A stretch of 64,000 bases of DNA from positions 62,001-126,000 of the forward strand of contig NZ_JACYHB010000007.1 in NCBI RefSeq assembly GCF_014837295.1, in the 5' to 3' direction. Each line of letters starts with the position of its first letter. The first letter of the stretch is position 1. Position numbers and translations under genes: made by a program. The notes beneath the pieces are model-generated. The model was not told where the DNA came from. It made no database searches and saw nothing but the letters and a program-made list of their open reading frames with translations. This stretch comes from Cellulosimicrobium arenosum (lineage in GTDB: Bacteria > Actinomycetota > Actinomycetes > Actinomycetales > Cellulomonadaceae). Positions 33,159 through 41,431 of the stretch are shown piece after piece.

Positions 33159-34403
33159 TCACCCCTCGACCCAACGGGTCGGGTGCTCGACGACACCGCG
33201 CAGGACCTCGCGCGCCCCGCCGGTGAGCGCGGCGTGGTGGTCGACGGGGGCCGCGTCCACGTGCAGCGCGGCCCACGGCGCAGCCAGCACCCGCGAGCGG
33301 AGCTCGGCCTCCACCGGCGCGCGCAGGTAGGGGAGCAGCGGCGGGTAGATGCCCCCGAGCAGCACGGTGTCGATGTCGACGAGATTGACGTAGTCGGCCA
33401 GCGCGCTGCCGAGCGCGGTACCCGCTCTGCGCAGGCAGGTGAGCGCCGCCGTCTCCCCGGCCTCGAGCGCGGCGAGCAGGTCGGACGTCGCGTCGCCCGG
33501 GGCGAGGCCGGCTCCACGGAGCAGCGCGTCCTTGCCCGCGTACTGCTCGAGGCAGCCGGTCGCCCCGCACCGGCAGCGGGGACCGCTCGGGTCGACGACG
33601 ACGTGCCCGATCTCTCCGGCCCATCCGTGCCGCCCGTGGAAGATGCGCCGGTCGACGACGATGGCGGAGCCGATCCCGACGTCACCGGAGACGTACAGGT
33701 ACGTGTCGGGCACGTCGGCCCGCGGCCGGTCGTCGGAGTCGGGGCCACGGGCGGACTGTGCGAGTGCCGCGAGCTTGGCCTCGTTGGCGACCGTGACGGC
33801 GAGGGTCCGCGCGTCGCCACCGGTGTCGAGACCGAGCAGGGGGAGCGGGTCCAGGCGTGACCAGCCGAGGTTGGGTGCGACCTCGAGGCGGGCGCTACGG
33901 ACGTCGACGAGGCCCGGCAGGGCGAGCGTCGCGCCGGCGACCGTCATGCCGTCCTCCTCCACGTGCGCGACCAGGGCCCGGGCGAGCCGTCCGAGGCGTC
34001 CGAGCACCACCGAGGGGTCGCAGTCGTGGAGGTCGTCGGGTTCGACGTGCTCGGCCACGACCGCCCCGGCCAGGTCGAGCACCCGGCACCCGAGGTAGTC
34101 GACGTTGACCTCGAGCCCGAGCCCGACGACCGTGCGAGCCGCCGGTACGAGGGGGACCGCGGGCCGACCGGCGCGCTGGGGCGCGAGCGGTGGCAGCTCG
34201 GCGATGATGCGCGCACCGAGCAGCTGCTCGACGAGGGTCGAGACGGTTGCGCGGGTGAGGCCGGTGGCCGACGCGACGTCGGCCCGTGAGCACGGACCGC
34301 CCGCCTCGAAGACGGCGCGGGCGACGAGGGCGAGATTGTGCTCGCGCAGCGTCGCCTGCCGGGCTGCGGGCGGACGTGGGCGGTTCGTGTCGGCGCGGTG
34401 CAC
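33159..34403 (-). CDS. xylR: ROK family transcriptional regulator (XylR-type)
   Basis: Repressor of 414 residues. The N-terminal winged HTH is seen as GPCSRADVASATGLTRATVS, and the ROK domain follows with GLGLEVNVDYLGCRVLDLAG and the ROK zinc motif CRCGATGCLEQY. In XylR proteins xylose or glucose binds the ROK domain. It is divergent from xylA-xylB, separated by 98 bases with a candidate palindrome, so it is the probable xylose-responsive repressor. The start is GTG, close to the palindrome. Confidence 0.88.
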   Translation of the reverse strand: MHRADTNRPRPPAARQATLREHNLALVARAVFEAGGPCSRADVASATGLTRATVSTLVEQLLGARIIAELPPLAPQRAGRPAVPLVPAARTVVGLGLEVNVDYLGCRVLDLAGAVVAEHVEPDDLHDCDPSVVLGRLGRLARALVAHVEEDGMTVAGATLALPGLVDVRSARLEVAPNLGWSRLDPLPLLGLDTGGDARTLAVTVANEAKLAALAQSARGPDSDDRPRADVPDTYLYVSGDVGIGSAIVVDRRIFHGRHGWAGEIGHVVVDPSGPRCRCGATGCLEQYAGKDALLRGAGLAPGDATSDLLAALEAGETAALTCLRRAGTALGSALADYVNLVDIDTVLLGGIYPPLLPYLRAPVEAELRSRVLAAPWAALHVDAAPVDHHAALTGGAREVLRGVVEHPTRWVEG

Positions 34404-34429
34404 GTCTTGACCCTACCGACTCGTGCGGA

Positions 34430-34450
34430 TAAGTTCAGCCATACGACTTA
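34430..34450. promoter_or_regulatory. Candidate XylR operator between xylR and xylA
   Basis: TAAGT (34430-34434) and ACTTA (34446-34450) form inverted half-sites 11 bases apart in an otherwise GC-rich gap. The spacing suits a dimeric ROK repressor, but the inner bases do not pair, so this is only a candidate. It would sit over the divergent promoters of xylR and xylA. Confidence 0.4.
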
Positions 34451-34501
34451 AATGACGACGACGCGGTGGCCGCGTCGTCACCACTCGACGAGGAGACCAT
34501 C

Positions 34502-35692
34502 GTGGCCGACGAGCGCGCGCGGAACGACAGCGGCATCAACTACTCCTTCGGTCTGTGGACCGTGGGCTGGACGGCGCAGGACCAGTTCGGCGGGCCGAGC
34601 CGTCCGGAGCTCGACCCCGCGGACTCGGTCCGCAGGCTCGCCGACCTCGGTGCGTGGGGCTTCACGTTCCACGACGACGACGTCGTGCCGTTCGGTTCCG
34701 ACGACGCCGAGCGCACCCGCCGCCTCGACACGGTGCGCAAGGCGGCCGACGAGACCGGGCTCGTCATCGAGATGGTGACGACCAACCTGTTCAGCCACCC
34801 CGTCTTCAAGGACGGCGGCGTCACGTCGAACGACCGCGGCGTGCGTCGCTACGCGTTGCGCAAGGTGCTGCGCAACGTCGATCTCACCGCCGAGCTGGGC
34901 GCGAAGACGTTCGTCATGTGGGGCGGGCGCGAGGGCACCGAGTACGACGGCGCCAAGGACCTCAACTCGGCGCACGAGCGCTATGCCGAGGGCATCGACA
35001 CGGTCGCGGGCTACATCAAGAGCCAGGGCTACGACCTGAAGATCGCGCTCGAGCCCAAGCCGAACGAGCCGCGCGGCGACATCTTCCTCCCGACCATCGG
35101 GCACGCGCTCGGCCTCATCGCGAAGCTCGACAACGGCGACATCGTCGGCCTCAACCCGGAGACCGGGCACGAGCAGATGGCGGGCCTGAACTACACGCAC
35201 GGGATCGCCCAGGCGCTGTGGGCCGGCAAGCTGTTCCACATCGACCTCAACGGCCAGCGGTCCATCAAGTTCGACCAGGACCTCGTGTTCGGCCACGGCG
35301 ACCTGCTCTCGGCGTTCTTCACGGTCGACCTGCTCGAGAACGGCTTCCCGAACGGCGGCCCGCGCTACACCGGCCCGCGCCACTTCGACTACAAGCCGTC
35401 GCGCACCGAGAACGAGATCGGCGTGTGGGACTCCGCGCGCGCCAACATGGCCACGTACGACCTGCTCGCGCGCAAGGCCGCCGCGTACCGCGCGGACAGC
35501 CGGGTCCAGGAGGCGTTCGCGCACTCCGGCGTCTTCGAGCTCGGCGAGCCGACCCTCGCCGCGGGCGAGACGGTCGCCGACATCCTGGCCGATCGCAGCG
35601 CGTACGAGGACTTCGACGTCGAGGCCGCTGCGAACCGCGACTTCGGCTTCGTGCGCCTCAACCAGCTCGCGCTCGAGCACCTCATCGGCTGA
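34502..35692 (+). CDS. xylA: Xylose isomerase
   Basis: Converts D-xylose to D-xylulose in the cytoplasm; 396 residues, close to Streptomyces enzymes (about 388). Catalytic and metal residues are visible: His/Asp in [11 protein letters not shown], Glu and Lys in [12 protein letters not shown], Glu/His in NPETGHEQM, Asp in FHIDLNGQ, the Asp pair in KFDQDLVFG, and Asp in [11 protein letters not shown] at 34502 is preferred because GAGGAG lies 6 bases upstream and the family begins near here; an ATG 12 codons earlier is in frame but sits on that ribosome site. The xylB gene follows after 10 bases. Confidence 0.95.
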   Translation: MADERARNDSGINYSFGLWTVGWTAQDQFGGPSRPELDPADSVRRLADLGAWGFTFHDDDVVPFGSDDAERTRRLDTVRKAADETGLVIEMVTTNLFSHPVFKDGGVTSNDRGVRRYALRKVLRNVDLTAELGAKTFVMWGGREGTEYDGAKDLNSAHERYAEGIDTVAGYIKSQGYDLKIALEPKPNEPRGDIFLPTIGHALGLIAKLDNGDIVGLNPETGHEQMAGLNYTHGIAQALWAGKLFHIDLNGQRSIKFDQDLVFGHGDLLSAFFTVDLLENGFPNGGPRYTGPRHFDYKPSRTENEIGVWDSARANMATYDLLARKAAAYRADSRVQEAFAHSGVFELGEPTLAAGETVADILADRSAYEDFDVEAAANRDFGFVRLNQLALEHLIG

Positions 35693-35702
35693 CGTGGCGG
35701 GC

Positions 35703-37217
35703 ATGAGCACGCTCGTCGCCGGCGTCGACACGTCCACGCAGTCCTGCAAGGTCGTCGTGCGGGACGCCGAGACCGGGGCGCTGCGGCGCTTCGGCTCGGC
35801 GTCCCACCCCGACGGCACCGAGGTCGACCCCGCCGCGTGGTGGGACGCCCTCGGTGCCGCGGTGGCGGCCGCGGGCGGGCTGGACGACGTCGCGGCGCTC
35901 GCCGTCGGTGGCCAGCAGCACGGGATGGTCGCGCTGGACGCGGACGGTGACGTCGTGCGTCCGGCGCTGCTGTGGAACGACACCCGGTCCGCCCAGGCGG
36001 CCCGGGACCTGGTCCGCGAGCTCGGCGACGGCGACGAGGCGGTGGGCGCGCAGGCGTGGGCCGACGCCATCGGCTCCGTCCCCGTCGCGTCGCTCACCGT
36101 CACCAAGCTGCGGTGGCTGCGCGACGCGGAGCCCGAGAACGCGGCGCGCGTGGCTGCCGTCGCGCTCCCGCACGACTGGCTGACCTGGCGCATCGCCGGG
36201 TACGGGCCCGCGGGCGACCCGACCGCGCCGCTCGGCCCGGACCTCGACGCGCTCGTCACCGACGCGTCCGACGCCTCGGGGACGGGCTACTGGGACGCGA
36301 CGCGGGTCGCCTCGCCCGACGCCGCGGGATCCGGTCGCGAGGGTTACCGCCTCGACCTGCTCGAGCTCGCGCTCGGCCGGACGGACGTCGTGCTGCCGCG
36401 CGTCGTCGGGCCGTCGTCGGTCGCGGGCGTCGCGCACCCGGGCGTGGCCGGGGCGGACGTCGAGGGCGGCGCGCTGCTCGGCCCCGGCGCCGGGGACAAC
36501 GCGGGTGCCGCGCTCGGGCTCGGCATGACGGCGGGCGACGTCGCGGTGTCGATCGGGACGTCGGGCGTGGTGTCCGCGGTGGTCCCGGAGCGCACGGCGG
36601 ACGGGTCGGGCCTGATCAACGGGTTCTCCGACGCGACCGGCCGGTACCTCCTGCTCGCGGTCACGCTCAACGCGAGCCGGGTGCTCGACGCCGCCCGCGC
36701 CGTCCTCGGCGTGGACCACGCGGGCCTGTCCCGGCTCGCGCTACAGGCGCCGCCCGGGGCGGACGGCCTCGTCCTCGTGCCTTACCTCGAGGGTGAGCGC
36801 ATGCCCAACCGGCCCGACGCGACCGGGACGCTGCACGGCGTCACGCTCAAGACCTCGACGCCGGCGCACCTCGCGCGCGCCTACGTCGAGGGCATGCTGT
36901 GCGGGCTCGCGGACGGGCTCGACGCGTTGCGCGCGCTGGGCGTGCGGGTCGAGCGCGTGCAGCTCGTCGGCGGCGGCGCGCAGTCCGAGGCGGTGCGGCA
37001 GTTCGCGCCGCAGGTCCTCGGTCTGCCGGTGACCGTCCCCGAGCCGGGCGAGTACGTGGCCGACGGCGCGGCCCGCCAGGCCGCCTGGGTCCTCGCGGCA
37101 TCCCGTGCCGGGGGCGAGGCAGACCCGCCGGGGTGGGGGACGGCGTCGGGCACGGTCTCCGAGGCGGACGAGGTCCCGGCGATCCGCGCGCAGTACGCGG
37201 CGGTCCGCGACCGATAG
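35703..37217 (+). CDS. xylB: Xylulokinase
   Basis: FGGY-family kinase that phosphorylates D-xylulose to feed the pentose phosphate pathway; about 504 residues. Motifs are [13 protein letters not shown] at the N-terminus, [23 protein letters not shown] (catalytic Asp region), the ATP-site strand [15 protein letters not shown] and [23 protein letters not shown] at 35703 is the likely start; a GTG three codons earlier is also possible. It forms an operon with xylA and is followed by a large repeat-built hairpin. Confidence 0.94.
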   Translation: MSTLVAGVDTSTQSCKVVVRDAETGALRRFGSASHPDGTEVDPAAWWDALGAAVAAAGGLDDVAALAVGGQQHGMVALDADGDVVRPALLWNDTRSAQAARDLVRELGDGDEAVGAQAWADAIGSVPVASLTVTKLRWLRDAEPENAARVAAVALPHDWLTWRIAGYGPAGDPTAPLGPDLDALVTDASDASGTGYWDATRVASPDAAGSGREGYRLDLLELALGRTDVVLPRVVGPSSVAGVAHPGVAGADVEGGALLGPGAGDNAGAALGLGMTAGDVAVSIGTSGVVSAVVPERTADGSGLINGFSDATGRYLLLAVTLNASRVLDAARAVLGVDHAGLSRLALQAPPGADGLVLVPYLEGERMPNRPDATGTLHGVTLKTSTPAHLARAYVEGMLCGLADGLDALRALGVRVERVQLVGGGAQSEAVRQFAPQVLGLPVTVPEPGEYVADGAARQAAWVLAASRAGGEADPPGWGTASGTVSEADEVPAIRAQYAAVRDR

Positions 37218-37222
37218 GCCCC

Positions 37223-37317
37223 GGTCCGCCAGGTAGAGCCCAGGTCCGCGGGGTAGCACTCTGGTCGCCGAGGTAGAGCTCTGGTCCCCGACCAGGGCTC
37301 TACCTCGGCGACCAGAG
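37223..37317. repeat. 20-bp tandem repeats ending in a 28-bp hairpin after xylB
   Basis: Four imperfect units start at 37223, 37243, 37263 and 37283, exactly 20 bases apart; the clearest is GGTCGCCGAGGTAGAGCTCT. The last copies are mirrored: 37259-37286 pairs with 37290-37317 over 28 bases with a single mismatch and a 3-base loop. The structure follows the xylB stop by a few bases, so it probably terminates the xyl operon. The tandem periodicity goes beyond what a terminator needs. Confidence 0.75.
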
Positions 37318-37361
37318 CTCTCACTGGGGTGGTCAGGTTCGTGGGACAGGTCTACGGTGGA

Positions 37362-37381
37362 AATTCATTGCCCGATGAATT
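37362..37381. promoter_or_regulatory. Palindromic operator in front of the exporter-tetR operon
   Basis: AATTCATTGCCCGATGAATT has perfect 7-bp arms around a 6-base centre. It stands out as an A/T-rich sequence in GC-rich DNA, 20 bases before the GTG of the first exporter gene. The TetR gene is the last gene of this operon, so autoregulation through this site is the simplest reading. Confidence 0.65.
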
Positions 37382-37401
37382 AGTGGACCGGGAGGCGCAT
37401 C

Positions 37402-38469
37402 GTGCGCGCGATGATGATGAAGGAGTTCCGCGAGCTGCGGCGCGACAAGCGCACGCTCGCGATGCTCGTGGCCCTGCCCCTCCTGCTGCTGATCGTGTTC
37501 GGCTACGCCGCGAACTTCACCGTCGACGAGCTGAAGGTCGCCGTCGTCGGGTCGCAGGCCGACGCGGTGGTCGACATGCTCGAGGGCGCCGACGGCGAGG
37601 CCACCGGCGACCGCACGCTCGACGTCGTCTCCTCCGACCCGGGCGGGAGCGACGGCGACGCGCGCGACCAGCTCCGCGACGACCACGCCGACCTCGCGAT
37701 CGTCACCGGCGACGCCCTGTCCGACGACGCGTCCGGCGCTGCCCCGATCGTCTACATCGACGGGTCCAACCTGTTCGCCGCGCAGTCCGCGAACGTGCTG
37801 ATGGCGGGGCTGGGGGACCAGGTCACCTCGGAGATCCTCTACAACCCGGACCTCGAGACGTCGTGGGTGATGGTGCCCGCGCTCATCGGCCTGATCCTCA
37901 CGTTCATCGGCACGATCATCACGAGCATCGGCCTGGTCCGCGAGCGCGAGGCGGGGACGCTCGAGCAGCTCGCGGTCATGCCGTTCTCGTCGTCCCAGGT
38001 GATCCTCGGCAAGATCACGCCCTACTTCCTCCTCGCGTGCTTCGACATGGCGGTCGTGACGCTGCTCGGCATGTGGATCTTCGGGGTGCCGTTCGTGGGG
38101 AGCGTCGTGGCGTTCGTGCTGGGCGCGGCGATCTTCCTGTTCGTCGTGCTCGGCTTGGGGGTGCTGATCTCGACGGTCTCGCAGACCACCGGCCAGGCCG
38201 TGCAGGTCGCGCTCATGACGCTGCTGCCGCAGGTGCTGCTGTCCGGCATGATCTTCCCGCTCGACGCGATGGCCGCGGGCGTGCGCTGGATCGGCTACGT
38301 CCTGCCGCTGACGTGGTTCACCAAGATCTCGCAGGGCGTCATGCTGCGCGACGCGTCGTGGGACTACCTGTGGCTCCCGCTCGTGATCCTGGCGGTGATG
38401 GCCGTGGTGATCTTCGGGGCGGCGACGCTGCGCCTCGGCCGGGAGATCTCACCGAAGGGCGCGCGCTGA
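37402..38469 (+). CDS. ABC-2 type transporter permease (YbhS/YbhR-like)
   Basis: Exporter permease of 355 residues. An N-terminal helix (TLAMLVALPLLLLIVFGYAA) is followed by a soluble domain of about 130 residues, then five helices including the conserved region around LVREREAGTLEQLAVMPFSS and QVLLSGMIFPLDAMA. This is the ABC-2/DrrB-like layout of drug or lipid exporters. GTG at 37402 has GGAGG 6 bases upstream. Only one permease gene is seen, so it probably forms a homodimer. Confidence 0.9.
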   Translation: MRAMMMKEFRELRRDKRTLAMLVALPLLLLIVFGYAANFTVDELKVAVVGSQADAVVDMLEGADGEATGDRTLDVVSSDPGGSDGDARDQLRDDHADLAIVTGDALSDDASGAAPIVYIDGSNLFAAQSANVLMAGLGDQVTSEILYNPDLETSWVMVPALIGLILTFIGTIITSIGLVREREAGTLEQLAVMPFSSSQVILGKITPYFLLACFDMAVVTLLGMWIFGVPFVGSVVAFVLGAAIFLFVVLGLGVLISTVSQTTGQAVQVALMTLLPQVLLSGMIFPLDAMAAGVRWIGYVLPLTWFTKISQGVMLRDASWDYLWLPLVILAVMAVVIFGAATLRLGREISPKGAR

Positions 38470-39353
38470 TGTGGGGCGCGCGGGACGTCACGGTCCGGTT
38501 CGACGGTGGCCACGGCGCCGCCCCCGCCCTGGACGCCGTGACCGTCAGCCTGCCGCGGGGCGAGGTCACGGCGCTCGTCGGCGGGGACGGGGCGGGCAAG
38601 ACGACCCTGCTGCGCGCGCTCGTGCGGCGGGTGGCGCTCGCGGGCGGGTCGGTGGACGTGCCATCGGTCGAGCGGGTCGGCTTCCAGCCGGCGACGAGCG
38701 GCGTGTGGCGCACCCTGTCGGTCGCGGAGAACGTCGAGTTCGTCGGCGCGGCGTACTCGATGGGTCGCAAGTCCCTGACGGCCCGCGCGGACGAGCTGCT
38801 GGGGCGCGCGGGCCTGGACGGTGCGCGCGACCGCCTCGGCGGACAGCTGTCCGGCGGCATGCGCCAGAAGCTCGGGTTCTGCCTCGCCATGCTCCACGAG
38901 CCCGACCTGCTCCTGCTCGACGAGCCGAGCACCGGGGTCGACCCCGTGAGCCGCGTCGAGCTGTGGCGCCTGGTCGCCGAGGCCGCGGCGGCGGGGACCG
39001 CCATCGCGCTCGCGACCACCTACCTCGACGAGGCGGAGCGCGCCGCGACCGTCGTCGCCCTCGACGCCGGCCGCGTCCTCGCCGCGGCCGACCCGCCCGG
39101 CGTCGTCGCCGCCGTCCCCGGCCAGGTCACCGTGAGCGACCGGCGCCCCGACGGCGACGATCCCGGTCCAGCCGACGTCCCGCCCGGGTCCGACGACGGC
39201 CCGTCCCTCCCGCTCGCCGCACGCACCTGGCGCCGGGGGACGGCGTTCCACACGTGGACGCCGCCGGGCACGGACGCCCCGCCGGGAGAGAAGGTCGTGC
39301 CCGACCTCGAGGACGCGCTCGTGGTGCTCTCGCTCGCCGGGGCGTCGTCATGA
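38469..39353 (+). CDS. ABC exporter ATPase, first subunit (YbhF N-half-like)
   Basis: ATPase of 294 residues. Walker A is a variant GGDGAGKTT, signature LSGGMRQKLGFCLAM and Walker B LLLLDEPSTGVDP; the switch His position in ATTYLDEAERA is Thr. The C-terminal 70 residues are Pro/Asp-rich. The ATG overlaps the permease stop by one base (TGATG) and the next ATPase starts inside its stop (ATGA). Together the two ATPases match the two halves of the E. coli YbhF protein, here split into separate genes. Confidence 0.88.
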   Translation: MWGARDVTVRFDGGHGAAPALDAVTVSLPRGEVTALVGGDGAGKTTLLRALVRRVALAGGSVDVPSVERVGFQPATSGVWRTLSVAENVEFVGAAYSMGRKSLTARADELLGRAGLDGARDRLGGQLSGGMRQKLGFCLAMLHEPDLLLLDEPSTGVDPVSRVELWRLVAEAAAAGTAIALATTYLDEAERAATVVALDAGRVLAAADPPGVVAAVPGQVTVSDRRPDGDDPGPADVPPGSDDGPSLPLAARTWRRGTAFHTWTPPGTDAPPGEKVVPDLEDALVVLSLAGASS

Positions 39354-40255
39354 GTGCGGGACGGCACGCCCGGGGGTTCGAGAGGTCGGAGCTCCTGGTG
39401 CAGGCCCGCGGGGTGACGCGGACGTACGGCGACGTGCGCGCCGTCGACGACATGTCGCTCGAGGTCGCGCCCGGCGAGATCGTGGGGCTGCTCGGCGCGA
39501 ACGGCGCGGGCAAGACGACGCTGCTGCGCGTGCTGCTCGCCCTCGAGGCCGCGGACGCCGGCGAGGTCGAGGTGCTCGGGTCCGCGCCGGCCGCCGTCGA
39601 CCGCCATGCGCTGGGCTACGTGCCGCAGGGTCTCGGCCTCTACACCGACCTGTCGACGGACCAGAACGTCGAGTTCGTCGCGCAGGCGTACGGCGTGGCC
39701 GAACCGCCGCCGCTGCCCGACGAGCTCGCCGCCGTGCGCACCGCGCTCGTCGCGGAGATCGGCCTCGGCCTGCAGCGGCGGCTCGCGTTCTACTGCGCGC
39801 TGATGCACGCGCCCCGGCTGCTCGTGCTCGACGAGCCGACCTCCGGCGTCGACCCCCTGGCCCGCGCCCGGCTGTGGGACACCATCCACGAGCAGGCGGA
39901 GGCCGGTGTCGGCGTACTCGTCACGACGCACTACCTGCAGGAGGCCGCGCAGTGCACGCGGCTGGAGATCATGTCGCACGGGCGCCGTGTCGCCCACGGC
40001 ACGGTCGCGGACATCACGTCGGGCCGTGAGGCAGTCGTGGTGCGCGGCGACGACTGGGCGGCGGTGTTCGGGGCGCTGGCCGACGCCGGCCTGCCGGTCG
40101 TGCTCGACGGTCGCACCACCCGCGTGGCCGGCACGCCGGCCGCGGACGTCGAGGCCGCCCTGGCGGGCGCCGGGGTCGAGGCGAGGACCGACGTCGTGCC
40201 CGCGACGCTCGAGGAGACGATGGTCCTCGTCGAGCGCGCGGGGGCCGAGGCATGA
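39350..40255 (+). CDS. ABC exporter ATPase, second subunit (YbhF C-half-like)
   Basis: ATPase of 301 residues with Walker A GANGAGKTT, Walker B LLVLDEPTSGVDP and switch His in VTTHYLQEAAQ. The signature motif is degenerate: EIGLGLQRRLAF replaces LSGGxxQR, as also happens in the C-terminal half of YbhF. With the preceding ATPase, whose signature is intact but whose switch His is lost, it should form an asymmetric heterodimer with one competent site. It is coupled to both neighbours by ATGA overlaps. Confidence 0.88.
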   Translation: MSAGRHARGFERSELLVQARGVTRTYGDVRAVDDMSLEVAPGEIVGLLGANGAGKTTLLRVLLALEAADAGEVEVLGSAPAAVDRHALGYVPQGLGLYTDLSTDQNVEFVAQAYGVAEPPPLPDELAAVRTALVAEIGLGLQRRLAFYCALMHAPRLLVLDEPTSGVDPLARARLWDTIHEQAEAGVGVLVTTHYLQEAAQCTRLEIMSHGRRVAHGTVADITSGREAVVVRGDDWAAVFGALADAGLPVVLDGRTTRVAGTPAADVEAALAGAGVEARTDVVPATLEETMVLVERAGAEA

Positions 40256-40920
40256 CCGGGGGGCGCGGGCGCCGCCCGGGCGCCGGGGACACCCGCAGCC
40301 TCATCCTCGCGGCCGCGCGCGACGCTTTCGCCGAGCACGGCTTCGAGGCCGCGACGCTGCGGGACATCGGGCAGCGGGCGGGCGTCGACCCGGCGATGAT
40401 CCACCACTGGTTCGGGACCAAGGAGAAGCTGTTCCAGGCGGTGGTGAACGCACCCGTCGACCCGCAGGAAGTGCTCGCCGCGGGTCTGCCCGACGACCCG
40501 GAGCGGCTCGGTGAGCACCTCGTCCGCACGCTGCTCACGGTCTGGGACTCACCGCAGGGCAGCGCCGCTCTCGTGGTCGTGCGGTCCTCGATGCGCAGCT
40601 CGCGCGGGGCGGCGCTGCTGCGCGAGTTCGTGCTCGCCCGAGTCATCCGGACCGCGGTGGCGCCGCTCGGGCTCACCGAGGACGAGGCGCTGTGGCGCGG
40701 CAACCTCGTGGCGACCCAGCTGGCCGGGCTCGTCATGGTGCGCTACGTGCTCGCCGTCGAGCCGCTCGCGAGCACCGCGCCCGACGACGTCGTCGCGGTT
40801 CTCGCGCCGCAGGTCCAGCACTACCTCACGGGCGAGCTCGCGCTCACGGGCGGGCCCCCGCGAAGCCCGTCTGGCGCCACGCCTCGTACACCGCGACCGA
40901 CGCCGCGTTCGTCAGGTTGA
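40252..40920 (+). CDS. TetR family transcriptional regulator
   Basis: Repressor of 222 residues. The TetR HTH is DAFAEHGFEAATLRDIGQRA followed by PAMIHHWFGTKEKLFQAVV; the C-terminal ligand domain (LARVIRTAVAPLGLTEDEAL) resembles the TetR_C_17-type found in many actinobacteria. It is the last gene of the exporter operon (ATGA overlap) and probably controls it through the palindrome at 37362. Its last 77 bases overlap the end of the convergent trmL gene. Confidence 0.9.
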   Translation: MTGGRGRRPGAGDTRSLILAAARDAFAEHGFEAATLRDIGQRAGVDPAMIHHWFGTKEKLFQAVVNAPVDPQEVLAAGLPDDPERLGEHLVRTLLTVWDSPQGSAALVVVRSSMRSSRGAALLREFVLARVIRTAVAPLGLTEDEALWRGNLVATQLAGLVMVRYVLAVEPLASTAPDDVVAVLAPQVQHYLTGELALTGGPPRSPSGATPRTPRPTPRSSG

Positions 40921-41383
40921 GGGACCGGCGTCCCGGCAGCATCGGGATGATCACCTGGTCGGTCAGGCGCGGGTGCGCGAGGACCTCGTCGGGCAGGCCC
41001 GTCGGCTCGGGGCCGAAGAGCAGCACGTCGTCGGGCCGGTACGTCACGTCGGTGTACGACGTCGTCCCCCGCGTCGTGAACGCGAGCACCCGCCCCGGCA
41101 GGGTGGCCAGCGCGGCCTCGAGGTCCGCGTGCACCTCCACCGCGGCGAGGTCGTGGTAGTCCAGGCCCGCCCGGCGCAGCCGCGGCTCGTCCATCTCGAA
41201 CCCCAGCGGCTCGACGAGGTGCAGGCGCGCACCGGTGAGCGCGGCCAGGCGGATCGCGTTGCCCGTGTTCCCGGGGATGCGCGGTTCGAAGAACACGACG
41301 TGCGGGAGGGACGACGGCGGTCGCGCGGCCGGGTCTGCGACGTGCGGTCGCCAGTCGGTACCGGGGTCGGGGGGGAGGCTCAC
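40844..41383 (-). CDS. trmL: tRNA (cytidine(34)-2'-O)-methyltransferase
   Basis: SPOUT-class methyltransferase that modifies the wobble base of certain tRNAs; about 179 residues. It opens with HVVFFEPRIPGNTGNAIRLA, and the knot has LFGPEPTGLPDEVL and IPMLPGRRSLNLTNAASVAV, all diagnostic of the TrmL group. The GTG at 41383 has GGGGGAG about 10 bases upstream; an ATG 11 codons earlier is in frame but unlikely. The 3' end overlaps the tetR gene on the other strand. Confidence 0.9.
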   Translation of the reverse strand: MSLPPDPGTDWRPHVADPAARPPSSLPHVVFFEPRIPGNTGNAIRLAALTGARLHLVEPLGFEMDEPRLRRAGLDYHDLAAVEVHADLEAALATLPGRVLAFTTRGTTSYTDVTYRPDDVLLFGPEPTGLPDEVLAHPRLTDQVIIPMLPGRRSLNLTNAASVAVYEAWRQTGFAGARP

Positions 41384-41431
41384 GTCGTCGATTCTCCCCC
41401 ACGGTGCAGGGCGCACCGAGAGGGTCGAGGC

